From NCBI GenBank assembly GCA_963836355.1, contig CAWIJO010000007.1:1-64000 (forward strand): a stretch of DNA of 64,000 bases. Direction: 5' to 3'. The first letter of the stretch is position 1, and each line of letters starts with the position of its first letter. Source of the stretch: Palsa-506 sp963836355 (GTDB lineage: Bacteria > Actinomycetota > Actinomycetes > Streptosporangiales > Streptosporangiaceae). Of this stretch, positions 36,087-43,956 are shown one piece after another. Below the pieces are notes generated by a model. It saw only the letters and a list, made by a program, of their open reading frames with translations. It had not been told where the DNA came from and did not search any database. Both the position numbers and the translations under genes were made by a program.

Positions 36087-36500
36087 ATGCCCGGGACCGG
36101 CTGGACGGAGATCGTCGCCCTGGCGGCCGCGTATGTCATCGCGGTGCTGGCCACGCCGGCCGGGATCTCCGGCGCGGTCCTGCTGCTGCCGTTCCAGGTC
36201 AGCGTGCTGGGCACGCCCAGCCCGGCCGTCACCCCGACCAACCTGCTGTACAACGTGGTCGCCACTCCAGGAGCGCTGTACCGCTACTGGCGGCAGGGCC
36301 AGACCGGTGAGCGTCTCGCCCTGGTGCTCATCGCCGGAACCCTGCCCGGTGTCATCGCCGGATCGGTCATCCGCGTCGAGCTGCTACCGGGACCCCGCGT
36401 CTTCGACCTGGTTGTCGGCGCGGTGCTGCTTCCGCTCGGTATCTGGCTGGCCCTCACCAGGTCCGCCCGCCGGACAAGCCTGCCGGGCCGGTCTGGGTGA
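36087..36500 (+). CDS. TauE/SafE-family permease, N-terminal half
   Basis: 137 residues with four hydrophobic segments: AAAYVIAVLATPAGISGAVL, the first-half TauE motif TPTNLLYNVVATPGALYRYW, LVLIAGTLPGVIAGSVIRVE and VVGAVLLPLGIWLALT. TauE/SafE proteins are usually ~260 residues with two such halves. The stop falls at TGA 36498-36500, overlapping a GTG that opens the second half. Continuation as PVWVIPAPV lies in the next frame, so a one-base change near 36485-36497 probably split an originally single gene; coupled half-proteins are the alternative. Possible substrates are anions or sulfur compounds. Confidence 0.65.
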   Translation: MPGTGWTEIVALAAAYVIAVLATPAGISGAVLLLPFQVSVLGTPSPAVTPTNLLYNVVATPGALYRYWRQGQTGERLALVLIAGTLPGVIAGSVIRVELLPGPRVFDLVVGAVLLPLGIWLALTRSARRTSLPGRSG

Positions 36501-36880
36501 TCCCGGCTCCGGTCCTGATTGTGCTGGCCGCGGCGGTGGGGTGCGTCGGCGGAATCTACGGAATCGGCGGCGGCTCGATCCTGGCACCCATCCTGATCGG
36601 CACCGGCCGGCCGGCATCGCAGGTCGCTCCCGCTGCCCTGGCATCCACGTTCGTGACCTCGGTGGCTGGCGTGGTCACCTTCACCATCCTGTCTTTCCAC
36701 CAGCACGGCCCCGTGGGCCCCGACTGGCCCACCGGAGTCGCGCTCGGCGTCGGCGGCCTGGCCGGCGCATATACCGGTGCCCGGATCCAGCCCCGCCTCC
36801 CCGATGCCCTGATCCGCCGCCTAGTCGGCATCCTGGTGATCGCCATCGGCGCCCGCTACCTGTGGGCCGGGCTGAGCTGA
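36497..36880 (+). CDS. TauE/SafE-family permease, C-terminal half
   Basis: 127 residues beginning VIPAPVLIVLAAAVGCVGGI, followed by the second TauE repeat motif YGIGGGSILAPILIGTG, FVTSVAGVVTFTILSF, GVALGVGGLAGAYTGARIQP and LVGILVIAIGARYLWAGL. It overlaps the first half by 4 bases (GTGA). The two halves together match a full TauE/SafE exporter. Whether both are made and assemble is unknown. Confidence 0.65.
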   Translation: MIPAPVLIVLAAAVGCVGGIYGIGGGSILAPILIGTGRPASQVAPAALASTFVTSVAGVVTFTILSFHQHGPVGPDWPTGVALGVGGLAGAYTGARIQPRLPDALIRRLVGILVIAIGARYLWAGLS

Positions 36881-37199
36881 CCACCGCTCTGCGCCACATT
36901 CCTGCCCCTGACCCTCCCTCGTCCGGCCGACGAGGGGACGGCACAAGGATCGGACTCGCCAGCTCGCCCAGCGAGCAGATAACCACTCACAGCGTGTAAT
37001 CGCCAATGGAGAACGGCCGGCAGGTGTCCGGCCCCATCAGGGCGCGGTTAGCGTTAGCGCCAGGGCCGGTCTCACATTCGCTGCTATTTCATCCTGGGCC
37101 TGCCTCTTCCGTGGTCTCCTGGCCTGTCCGGATGAGACCTGATTTCAGTCCCGCCCGGCTGTCTAGGGCCATGCGTGGTGGCGATCCTAGGGTGTGGGC
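36881..37199. other. Gene-free stretch between the TauE halves and the antiporter
   Basis: No coding frame recognised. TCCTGGGCCTGCC at about 37095 recalls the short motif found in the 1029-1172 repeats. Confidence 0.35.
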
Positions 37200-38044
37200 A
37201 TGGTCTTGGGGCTCGGGCTGCTGGCGGCCTCAGCGGTGATGCTGATTGCCGGAGCGGAGCTGTTTACCGAGAATGTCGGGGCTGCCGCGCGGGGGCTGGG
37301 GATCACCGTCTTCGGGGCGGCGTTCCTGCTGGCTGGCGCGGAGCCGGAGGAGATGATCACTGCGGTGATCGCGTCGGGACGGCACCGGCCGGGGACGCGA
37401 TCGGGGCCAACCTGACCATGCTGACCCTGGTGCTCGGGCTGGCCACGGCGGCCCGGCCGCTGCCGTTCGGCGGCCGGGTTCGCGGGTATGCGCTCTGGTC
37501 GGCGTTGGCGGGCGGGCTGTCCGCGCTGGCGGTCGCCGGGGGCATCATCGGCCGGTGGCAAGGCGGATTGCTGCTGGCCGCCTACCGGGGCGGCGTGGCG
37601 CTGTTGTGGTGGCGGGAGCGGAAGCCGCCCGCCATCGGGGAGGTCGCCGAAGAGGTCGGCGAAGACGGCGGATCGCGGCCGGCGGCGCTCGGGCTGGCGC
37701 TCGCGCTGGGCGGGGTCGCGCTGATGGCCGCCGGGGGCTGGCAGGCGGTCGGCGGGGCCGAGCGGACGGTCCGGGCGCTGAACCTGACGGACTCGGCGGT
37801 CGGGCTGACGCTGCTGGCACTGGCCACGACCGCTGAGCTGTTCGCGCTGGCATGGGCGGCGATGCGCCGCGGTGTTTCCGAGATCGCGGTGGTCGGCGTG
37901 GTCGGGTCGGTCGCCTATAAAGCCACCGCCTCGCTCGGGGTGGCAGCGCTCGTCCGGCCGCTGGCCGTCGGCGGCCTCCTGGCACCTGCCATCGCGGCCG
38001 CCGTGCTGCCGGTCGCCTTGCTCCTGGCACGACGGCCTGGCTGA
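37200..38044 (+). pseudogene. Na+/Ca2+-exchanger-type cation antiporter, frameshifted
   Basis: Two frames make one CaCA-family antiporter. The first starts at ATG 37200 (LGLGLLAASAVMLIAGAELF, then ITVFGAAFLLAGAEPEEMIT) and contains the first alpha-repeat with its acidic residues. Near 37383-37390 the phase changes to GDAIGANLTMLTLVLGLATA and continues through several spans, including the second alpha-repeat (AVGLTLLALATTAELFALAW), to 38044. One lost base (or two gained) restores it. Total length would be ~280 residues, slightly below family average. Probably inactive unless the indel is a read error. Confidence 0.7.
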
Positions 38045-38153
38045 ACCGGCAGACAGGGGCCGTGCTGGTGGTCGGCTATGGCGCGTGGGTGACCGCCGTC
38101 CTGGTCCCCTGACCTGCCTGGCGGCCGGGGGTGCTAGGCGGTGCGAGCCCAGG

Positions 38154-38753
38154 TCAGTGATCGGCTGCGAAGATCTCCCGGACCTCCCGGCCCGCGTACC
38201 AGACCAGCACGTACCCGGCGGCCGGGTCGGCCCACCACCAGCCCAGCACGGCGTTAAGCACGAGGCCGAGGAGAACGGCGGCGGCAAGGATACCGTCGAT
38301 CAGGGTGGCCCTGCCCTCGGTTCTGAGTACGGGATTATCCAGCGCCCGGCCGGTACGGGCCTTACCGGCGGCCAGCGCGAACATCACCGCCGCGGTCACC
38401 GCCGTCCACACGATGCCCAGCACCGAGTGCCGCGCGTGGTAACCCGTGGCCAGCACCACGGTGGATTGCACCAGGAGATATATGGCGAGAGCCGCGAAGG
38501 CGTACCCGACCAGCCGCATTGCCCGCTGCTGATGCCGATGGCCGGTACCGGACAGCTCCCAGATCACCACGGTCGACGCGCCGATCTCGATCAGCGAGTC
38601 CAGGCCGAATCCGGCCAGCGCCACCGACTGGGCCGCTATGGCAGCGATGGCCAGGACCACGATCCCGGCCACGTTCCAGGCCAGCGTGGCGTATTCGAGG
38701 GCAAAACCCCGGCACAGCAGCGCCTTCCGGGTGCCGTCCTCCACGACGGTCAT
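38154..38753 (-). CDS. Cation-transporter-like membrane protein, paralogue of 35346-36041
   Basis: 199 residues from ATG 38753. Spans include AGIVVLAIAAIAAQSVALAG followed by FGLDSLIEIGASTVVIWELS, the same Asp-bearing helix as in the 35346 protein, then LVGYAFAALAIYLLVQSTVV, SVLGIVWTAVTAAVMFALAA and a C-terminal pair (GILAAAVLLGLVLNAVLGWW, YVLVWYAGREVREIF). CDF-like fold inferred. It faces the antiporter convergently and stands apart from the CmtR operon. Confidence 0.72.
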   Translation of the reverse strand: MTVVEDGTRKALLCRGFALEYATLAWNVAGIVVLAIAAIAAQSVALAGFGLDSLIEIGASTVVIWELSGTGHRHQQRAMRLVGYAFAALAIYLLVQSTVVLATGYHARHSVLGIVWTAVTAAVMFALAAGKARTGRALDNPVLRTEGRATLIDGILAAAVLLGLVLNAVLGWWWADPAAGYVLVWYAGREVREIFAADH

Positions 38754-39161
38754 GGCCTGAGTCTGCCAGCCACCGCGGCCCGGTCCAGCCCGAGCCGACC
38801 GTGCCCCGGCCCTGCGCACGTGCTCGTCCGCGCTGAGGGACGATCCTGGCGAAGTCATACAGACCAGACACGGCATAGGAACCGAGCACCGGCAGCGGCC
38901 GACGTAAAGAAGCAGCAGCCAACTCGCTATGGATGCTCCGCTCGGCCAGGGCACGCTTCTCGGCTTCACCCGCAACGTGGCGGCAAAGCAACAGGTGCTC
39001 CGGCCTGCCGAAATAAAAGCACAGGATGGCTGATTTGGACGCCACTGCCTCAGGACTGCCCTGATGAACAGGTGCGCGCGGTCGGGGGATGTGAGAACCC
39101 CCGAGGATTTGCCCCGGTCGGAGCCCAAGCGGCAGGCGCGAGCGTTCGTGCTTTAGGCTGC
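38754..39161. other. Degenerate stretch upstream of the cation-transporter gene
   Basis: A minus-strand frame (about 38890-39045) reads AILCFYFGRPEHLLLCRHVA and EKRALAERSIHSELAAASLR, which looks like genuine protein sequence but has no start, no continuation and no family I recognise. Possibly a gene remnant. Confidence 0.3.
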
Positions 39162-39551
39162 CTATGAATCGTCGGCATGGCCATCACAATGGCGGGCCGG
39201 CCAAGGGCGAGCCGGCGACTGGGCCGAAGGTGGACTTGTCGATGGGCACGGGGCCGTGCATGGACAAGTCGTACCCGCGCGACTCAGGAATGCAGCGGCT
39301 TGCTGCGAGTTCGTCTCGCCGGTCCACCAGGACACCTCGTCCCATGGCCCGTACTTCCAGCTCACCTGCCCTGCGCGGTAGGAGCCACCGCCATAGCGGC
39401 GCAGCAGGACGCCGTCGCTGCGCAGCAGCAACTCGCCGGAGACGAAGCCGCCACCCAGCTCTTCGGGCATGTCGTAACCAAATGACCACCTGCCCGCTAT
39501 CGCTGACCCGTTGAGGGGATCGCCCGGCGGTAAGCCCAAGCCTTCGCTCAT
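39162..39551 (-). CDS. Hypothetical protein, C-terminus probably frameshifted
   Basis: ATG 39551 with GGAGG upstream gives MSEGLGLPPGDPLNGSAIAG then GYDMPEELGGGFVSGELLLR and VSWKYGPWDEVSWWTGETNS. After about residue 90 the sequence turns into Pro/Ser/Cys-rich text, while the neighbouring frame offers the more protein-like ESRGYDLSMHGPVPIDKSTF ending near 39184. A one-base change near 39290 is therefore likely. Cytoplasmic, no known domain. Confidence 0.45.
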   Translation of the reverse strand: MSEGLGLPPGDPLNGSAIAGRWSFGYDMPEELGGGFVSGELLLRSDGVLLRRYGGGSYRAGQVSWKYGPWDEVSWWTGETNSQQAAAFLSRAGTTCPCTAPCPSTSPPSAQSPARPWPARHCDGHADDS

Positions 39552-39608
39552 TGCCCCGGCCTCCAATTGCCAAGCGGGCCTGTCGCCGTCTCCATCCCTA
39601 TCGCATAG

Positions 39609-39923
39609 CCGGGCGCCACGGCTACCTCGCACAGCGGCGAGCCCCACGGACCTGCTTATAACTCCGGCCGACGTCGCGCCGCGCTCGCCGCAGGCCCAGA
39701 TGTCTGGGAAATCATCGCCAGGCTCCAGGAACTCAACGGCTCCGAGGAGCAGCGCATCGCCCTGCTCTGCGAAGAATCAGAACTGCACCCCCGGCTCGTT
39801 CGCATCGCCCTTGACTACGCCGCCGAGCACGCCAAGGAGACCCGCGAGCGGATCGACCGTAACCGGGCGATGGCCGGTCGCAGCCACCAGGCTTCCCAGC
39901 AGCGCGCGGCACTGCTGGCGTGA
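39609..39923 (+). pseudogene. Antitoxin-like partner of the DUF5615 toxin, lacking a start codon
   Basis: An open frame follows a TAG at 39606 and reads NSGRRRAALAAGPDVWEIIA, LQELNGSEEQRIALLCEESE and LVRIALDYAAEHAKETRERI to a TGA overlapping the toxin GTG (GTGA, 39920-39923). The helical, charged sequence and coupling fit an antitoxin. No ATG, GTG or TTG occurs in frame before an internal ATG near 39870, so the natural start has been lost or an unusual codon is used. The upstream part may also be frameshifted. Confidence 0.5.
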
Positions 39924-40255
39924 CCGCGTTCCTGATTGACGAGATGTTCCCAGCCGCCGCAGCCAGCCTCCTGCGCGACAAGCACGGACACGACGCGGCC
40001 CACGTCACCGAGACTGGCCTCCGCGGCGCGCCGGACGAGCAAGTTGCGGCAACCGCCCGCGCCGAAGGCAGAGCCGTCGTCACCGAGAATGTCGCGGACT
40101 TCTCCCCCGAACGCGACATCGTCCTCGTATTCGTCCTGAAGAAAAACCTTCCCGCAGGACGAGGCCAGCCAGCAGCACTCGCCAAGAACCTCGACCGCTG
40201 GACCCGCGAATGCCCCGACCCCTACCTCGGCCCGCACTGGCCGCACGTGAACTAG
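39920..40255 (+). CDS. DUF5615-type PIN-like toxin
   Basis: 111 residues from GTG 39920. The N-terminal FLIDEMFPAAAASLLRDKHG has the conserved Asp7 and Glu8 of the PIN-like fold; further acidic positions are DEQVAATARAEGRAVVTENV and DFSPERDIVLVFV. DUF5615 proteins are predicted toxins of type II toxin-antitoxin pairs, acting as RNases. Translation is coupled to the frame upstream, whose start is missing. It is the last gene before the tRNA-Val repeat, a common place for stabilising modules of integrated elements. Confidence 0.8.
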   Translation: MTAFLIDEMFPAAAASLLRDKHGHDAAHVTETGLRGAPDEQVAATARAEGRAVVTENVADFSPERDIVLVFVLKKNLPAGRGQPAALAKNLDRWTRECPDPYLGPHWPHVN

Positions 40256-40546
40256 CCCGCGCCTGCCCGGCCCATCCAGCAAGGTCTCAGCCGGCACCGG
40301 GATCCAGATCGGCGGCCGTCTGCGATCTCGCCCCGTTGGCAGGCCCGGCGCCACGGCTCAGCGCATGAGTCCAGTTCGTCGGCTCCCAGCGACGCATGGC
40401 GTCTGCCGTGAGCAAGATCATTAAAGAGCCGTATCAAGAGCCAACGGCCACCGTCATCGGCCGACACCAGGCCACGCCCAGCGACAGAATACGCAGGTAG
40501 ATGCCATACCCAGCCACAGCAGGCACCATCCAGCCACTGCCAGGCT

Positions 40547-40596
40547 TTCCCTGACACGGAAGAGGTCACTGGTTCAAATCCAGTATCGCCCACCAG
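40547..40596 (+). repeat. Attachment-site repeat 2 (3' half of tRNA-Val)
   Basis: Identical over 50 bp to 27866-27915 (TTCCCTGACACGG...ATCGCCCACCAG). No 5' half of a tRNA precedes it. A tRNA-type terminator hairpin follows, suggesting that this copy keeps the original downstream flank of the tRNA gene and marks the distal end of the island. Confidence 0.88.
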
Positions 40597-40603
40597 GTTG
40601 AAT

Positions 40604-40625
40604 GCCGGGCTGGCCCTAGCCCGGC
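40604..40625 (+). terminator. Hairpin after tRNA-Val repeat 2
   Basis: GCCGGGCT (40604-40611) and AGCCCGGC (40618-40625) around a 6-base loop, eight bases after the repeat; likely the original tRNA-Val terminator. Confidence 0.65.
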
Positions 40626-41054
40626 CGCCCGGCAGCCCTACAGATTTCGTATGTTCTCCGACCAGTCACGCCGGCCGGCCGATGGGGGTCAGGGAGATAA
40701 AGTCCGGACACCTGGCCGCGATGTTGACGCAGGGGTCAGCGAGCGGCTGCACCGCGAGGGCCAGCTAGGCTAGTGCCGTAGCAGGTCACGTTTGCCCCGA
40801 CTGGGCCCGGCGGCCGGGTGCTTTGCCTGCGGATGCTGATCCCTGACACTGGGCCGGTGACGGAACGGTTGCGGGTTAAGCAGCAATGCACCGGGGCTAC
40901 CCGGCGGTCGGTGACGCCCGGCGTGGTGCGGGCGCGATCCCGCCGAGGGCGTGGCGCGGCACAACCGGTTGATTGCCTACGCGGTGCCCTGATCACCGAC
41001 CGGTATCCACCGTTCCGGTTGGCGCTGTGACTGGCTGGCCGCTGCTCCTGCCCG
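40626..41054. other. Gene-free stretch at the island border
   Basis: No conserved coding frame between the repeat and the amidase stop. Confidence 0.4.
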
Positions 41055-42485
41055 TCACGGCGGCACGCCGAGATCGGGCACGATGCTCGCGTAGCTGGTA
41101 GCTGCCTCGAATGCGCGTGCCGCGGCCAGCAGCGGCCAGTCCGCCCGGCGCCGACCGACCAGCTGCAGCCCGACTGGCAGGCCGCTGGTCGTGAACCCGG
41201 CCGGAACCGAGATGGCCGGCAGCCCCGTAGCCGAGATCAGGTAAGCCGATGCCATCCAGTCCAGGTAGGTTTCCTGCGGAACTCCGTCGATCTCGTGCAC
41301 CCAGTCCAGATCCACATCGAACGGCGCCACCTGAGTAGCCGGGCAGGCCAGGAACTCGACGTCGGCAAAGAACGCGGTCAGGCTATCGGCGAGTGCGGTG
41401 CGCAGGAGGGTAGCCCGGCTCAGGTCGGCAGCCGTCAGCTCCATGCCGCGCTCGATATTCCAGGCGACACTTGCGCCTAGCTGCCCGGGGTACTCGCGGT
41501 ACAGCGGGCCGAGTAGCGTCATATATCGGAAGGCACGCCAGGTGCGGAAGACCTCTTCGGCGCCAGCCAGGTCCGCGCATGCGTCTACCACGTCGCAGCC
41601 CAGATCAACCAGCGTCTGCCTAGCTCCGGCTAGGACGGCCCGGACCTCAGGATCGATAGGCAGCCCGAGGTCGGCGCTCCAGGCGACCCTGACGCCGCGC
41701 ATCTCCCGCTCCAGCAGCCCGGTGACCTGCGCCGGCTCGGTTAGGATCGGCGGCTGGGCGTCCAGGGCCATCGGGACCCTCGGATCCGGGCCGGACATAA
41801 CCGATAGCAGCAGCGCCACGTCGGCGACCGTGCGCGCCATCGGGCCGTCCACCGCGAACATCTCGGCGACATCAGCCAGCGGCCAGGACGGCACCCGGCC
41901 AGGGGACGGGCGCAGCCCGACAATGTTGCAGAAGCTCGCCGGATTTCGCAGCGATCCGCCCAGGTCAGTGCCGTCGGCCAGGCAGATCATCCGGGCGGCA
42001 AGGGCCGCTGCGGCTCCGCCGCTACTGCCGCCGGCGCTGCGGGTCGCGTCGAACGGGTTGCGGGTAGCGCCGAAGACCCGATTGACCGTGTGCGAGCCGG
42101 TCCCGAACTCGGGCGTATTGGTCTTGCCCAGGCTGATCGCCCCTGCCCCGGCCATCCGGCTCACCACCAGCGCATCACGGTCGGGCACGTGACCGGCGAA
42201 CAGCGGCGAACCGTAAGTCGTGCGTACTCCCGCGGTATCGGTCAAGTCTTTGTGCGCCACCGGCAGCCCGTGCAGCAGGCCCAGCTCTTCCCCGCCGGAA
42301 GCGGACTCATCAGCGCGTGCCGCGCTCGCAAGTGCGGTCTCGAACGAGCGGGTCACCAGAGCGTTCACCATCCCGTCTACCGCCTCGACCCGCCCGATGT
42401 GGGCAGCCACCACTTCGCGCGCAGAAACCTCCCGCCGCCGCAGCATTCCGGCGAGAGCGACCGCGTCAAAGCCGCACAGGCCCAT
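41055..42485 (-). CDS. Amidase-signature-family amidohydrolase
   Basis: 476 residues. The Ser-cisSer-Lys triad is visible: Lys79 in VAHKDLTDT, cis-Ser155 in AGGSSGGAAAA and nucleophile Ser179 in DGTDLGGSLRNPAS. It hydrolyses carboxylic amides, and family members act on biuret, allophanate and ureidomalonate-like products. Being the last gene of the minus-strand cluster with a barbiturase/cyanuric-acid-hydrolase homologue, it may cleave the ring-opened product; this is inference. ATG 42485 gives the usual family length; an open extension to 42776 has no similarity. Confidence 0.85.
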   Translation of the reverse strand: MGLCGFDAVALAGMLRRREVSAREVVAAHIGRVEAVDGMVNALVTRSFETALASAARADESASGGEELGLLHGLPVAHKDLTDTAGVRTTYGSPLFAGHVPDRDALVVSRMAGAGAISLGKTNTPEFGTGSHTVNRVFGATRNPFDATRSAGGSSGGAAAALAARMICLADGTDLGGSLRNPASFCNIVGLRPSPGRVPSWPLADVAEMFAVDGPMARTVADVALLLSVMSGPDPRVPMALDAQPPILTEPAQVTGLLEREMRGVRVAWSADLGLPIDPEVRAVLAGARQTLVDLGCDVVDACADLAGAEEVFRTWRAFRYMTLLGPLYREYPGQLGASVAWNIERGMELTAADLSRATLLRTALADSLTAFFADVEFLACPATQVAPFDVDLDWVHEIDGVPQETYLDWMASAYLISATGLPAISVPAGFTTSGLPVGLQLVGRRRADWPLLAAARAFEAATSYASIVPDLGVPP

Positions 42486-43950
42486 CAGCCAGCGCCTCTC
42501 TCTCGCGCGGCTGGGGACGGGCTGGCCAGGCCGCGTAGCGCGCGGGATCGTTCTCATGGCGCGCCGGACGGATCCCCCAGCCGGTCGCTTGCCGAGATAT
42601 ACAGGACTCCCAACCGGCTCCGCGGGCGGAGGAAAGCGCGTGACGACGAACACAATCCAGAGTGACCGGAGCACTCCGGCCCGGGGTCTGCACGGGCAAG
42701 TCGCGTTGATCACCGGCGGCAGCCAGGGCATTGGGCTGGCCATCGCCGGGACGCTTGCCGAGGCGGGCGCCGACATCGTGCTGAATCATCATGGCGCCCG
42801 CCCCGATGCGGTCGAGCAGGTGTCGCGGCTGGTTCGGGCAGCCGACCGGAACATCCTGATCATCGAGGCTGATGTGTCCAGCCGCGCAGCCGTCACCGCC
42901 ATGGTTGCCCGCGCGATAAGCGAATTCGGCAGGATCGACATCCTGGTGAACAACGCGGGTATCGCGCCCGAGTTCCCCTTGCATGAGCTGTCCGAAGATA
43001 TCTGGGACCGGGTGCTCGCGGTCAACCTGAAGGGCCAGTACCTGCTCTGTCAGGCCGTTGTGCCGCATATGCAGGCCGCCGGCTACGGGCGGATCATCAA
43101 CATCGGCTCCGAGCAGGGACTTATCGGCGCCGCCGACTTGACCGCCTATTGCGCATCCAAGGCAGGCGTCTTCGGCTTCACCAAGGCGCTCGCGCGTGAG
43201 CTGGCCCCGGGCGGAATCCTCGTTAACTGCGTGGCGCCAGGTCCAGTGGATACTGCGCTGCTGGCGGAGCGGGACAGGACGCCGGAGTTGACCGGCAGGA
43301 TCCCGCTGGGGCGGATCGGGCGGCCTGAGGAGATCGCCTTCGCGGTGCTGTTCCTCGCCTCGCCGGAGACCAGCTGGACGACAGGCCAGATCCACAGCCC
43401 GAACGGCGGCGTGGTGATGCAGTAGCCGCGCTGGCTCGGTCACCTGGTGACGGCGCAGCTCAGGACTCCCCGCAGCCTCGGCAAGACTGTCCCGCAGTCG
43501 GCGCATGCGAGCCGGCTGGTCCCGCGCGAAGCGCCGGATCCCCGCCAGGATGTGCCCGGCGGTCAGGTGAGCCTCGTCCATTATCTCGTCGGCTGAGCCG
43601 CCCGTTCGCCACCCGCCGTCCCAGTCAGATGCCAGCGAGTACTCCGCGGTCAGCGGGCCGGCGTACCAGTCGCTCCTCCACCGCAGCGAGCTGTTGCTGG
43701 CGATCATCGCGTCCCAGCGGTCCAGGCCGGACAGGATCGCGTCCTGGTATTCCCGGCTCTGCCGGGCGAGCAGCTGCCGGCTGATGGCCGAGCAGGCGAC
43801 GAACAATGGTCTGCCGTAGTGCTTGCGGGTATGGCCGTTGACCCGCGCAGCGAGCTCGGCAATAAGGTCGGACACCTCCGGCACGAGCGCCGTGCGCTCC
43901 GCCTCGGCGTAAAGGCGGGCGACGATATCGGTTGCCAGCTGCTCCGTCAT
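42466..43950 (-). CDS. Unknown protein following the ring-opening amidohydrolase; 3' end doubtful
   Basis: ATG 43950 lies six bases after the barbiturase-type stop, so it is in the operon. The first ~170 residues look coding: LATDIVARLYAEAERTALVP, ELAARVNGHTRKHYGRPLFV, YAGPLTAEYSLASDWDGGWR and ADEIMDEAHLTAGHILAGIR. No family recognised. The frame then stays open for over 300 codons antisense to the SDR gene (42640-43425), which has its own strong motifs. The true 3' end is therefore probably near 43430, either by a one-base shift (TGA at 43440-43442 in the next frame) or because the original 3' end was lost. Confidence 0.45.
   Translation of the reverse strand: MTEQLATDIVARLYAEAERTALVPEVSDLIAELAARVNGHTRKHYGRPLFVACSAISRQLLARQSREYQDAILSGLDRWDAMIASNSSLRWRSDWYAGPLTAEYSLASDWDGGWRTGGSADEIMDEAHLTAGHILAGIRRFARDQPARMRRLRDSLAEAAGSPELRRHQVTEPARLLHHHAAVRAVDLACRPAGLRRGEEQHREGDLLRPPDPPQRDPAGQLRRPVPLRQQRSIHWTWRHAVNEDSARGQLTRERLGEAEDACLGCAIGGQVGGADKSLLGADVDDPPVAGGLHMRHNGLTEQVLALQVDREHPVPDIFGQLMQGELGRDTRVVHQDVDPAEFAYRAGNHGGDGCAAGHISLDDQDVPVGCPNQPRHLLDRIGAGAMMIQHDVGARLGKRPGDGQPNALAAAGDQRDLPVQTPGRSAPVTLDCVRRHALSSARGAGWESCISRQATGWGIRPARHENDPARYAAWPARPQPREREALADGPVRL
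42640..43425 (+). CDS. Short-chain dehydrogenase/reductase
   Basis: 261 residues from GTG 42640 with GGAGG 7 bases upstream. Classical SDR: cofactor motif TGGSQGIGLA at residues 25-34, NNAG in DILVNNAGIAPEFPL, catalytic Ser in INIGSEQG, Tyr/Lys in AYCASKAGVFG, and NCVAPGPVDT. FabG-like oxidoreductase using NAD(P)H. It is the only plus-strand gene in the catabolic cluster, divergent from the amidase, so it may be separately regulated. Substrate unknown. Confidence 0.88.
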   Translation: MTTNTIQSDRSTPARGLHGQVALITGGSQGIGLAIAGTLAEAGADIVLNHHGARPDAVEQVSRLVRAADRNILIIEADVSSRAAVTAMVARAISEFGRIDILVNNAGIAPEFPLHELSEDIWDRVLAVNLKGQYLLCQAVVPHMQAAGYGRIINIGSEQGLIGAADLTAYCASKAGVFGFTKALARELAPGGILVNCVAPGPVDTALLAERDRTPELTGRIPLGRIGRPEEIAFAVLFLASPETSWTTGQIHSPNGGVVMQ

Positions 43951-43956
43951 GGCTGG

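Noticed and set aside
40252..40593. Minus-strand frame starting MGDTGFEPVTSSV
   Set aside because: This text is the antisense translation of the tRNA-Val 3' half, a known source of spurious proteins. The same applies to frames at 23610-23879, 27784-27996 and 62782-63030.
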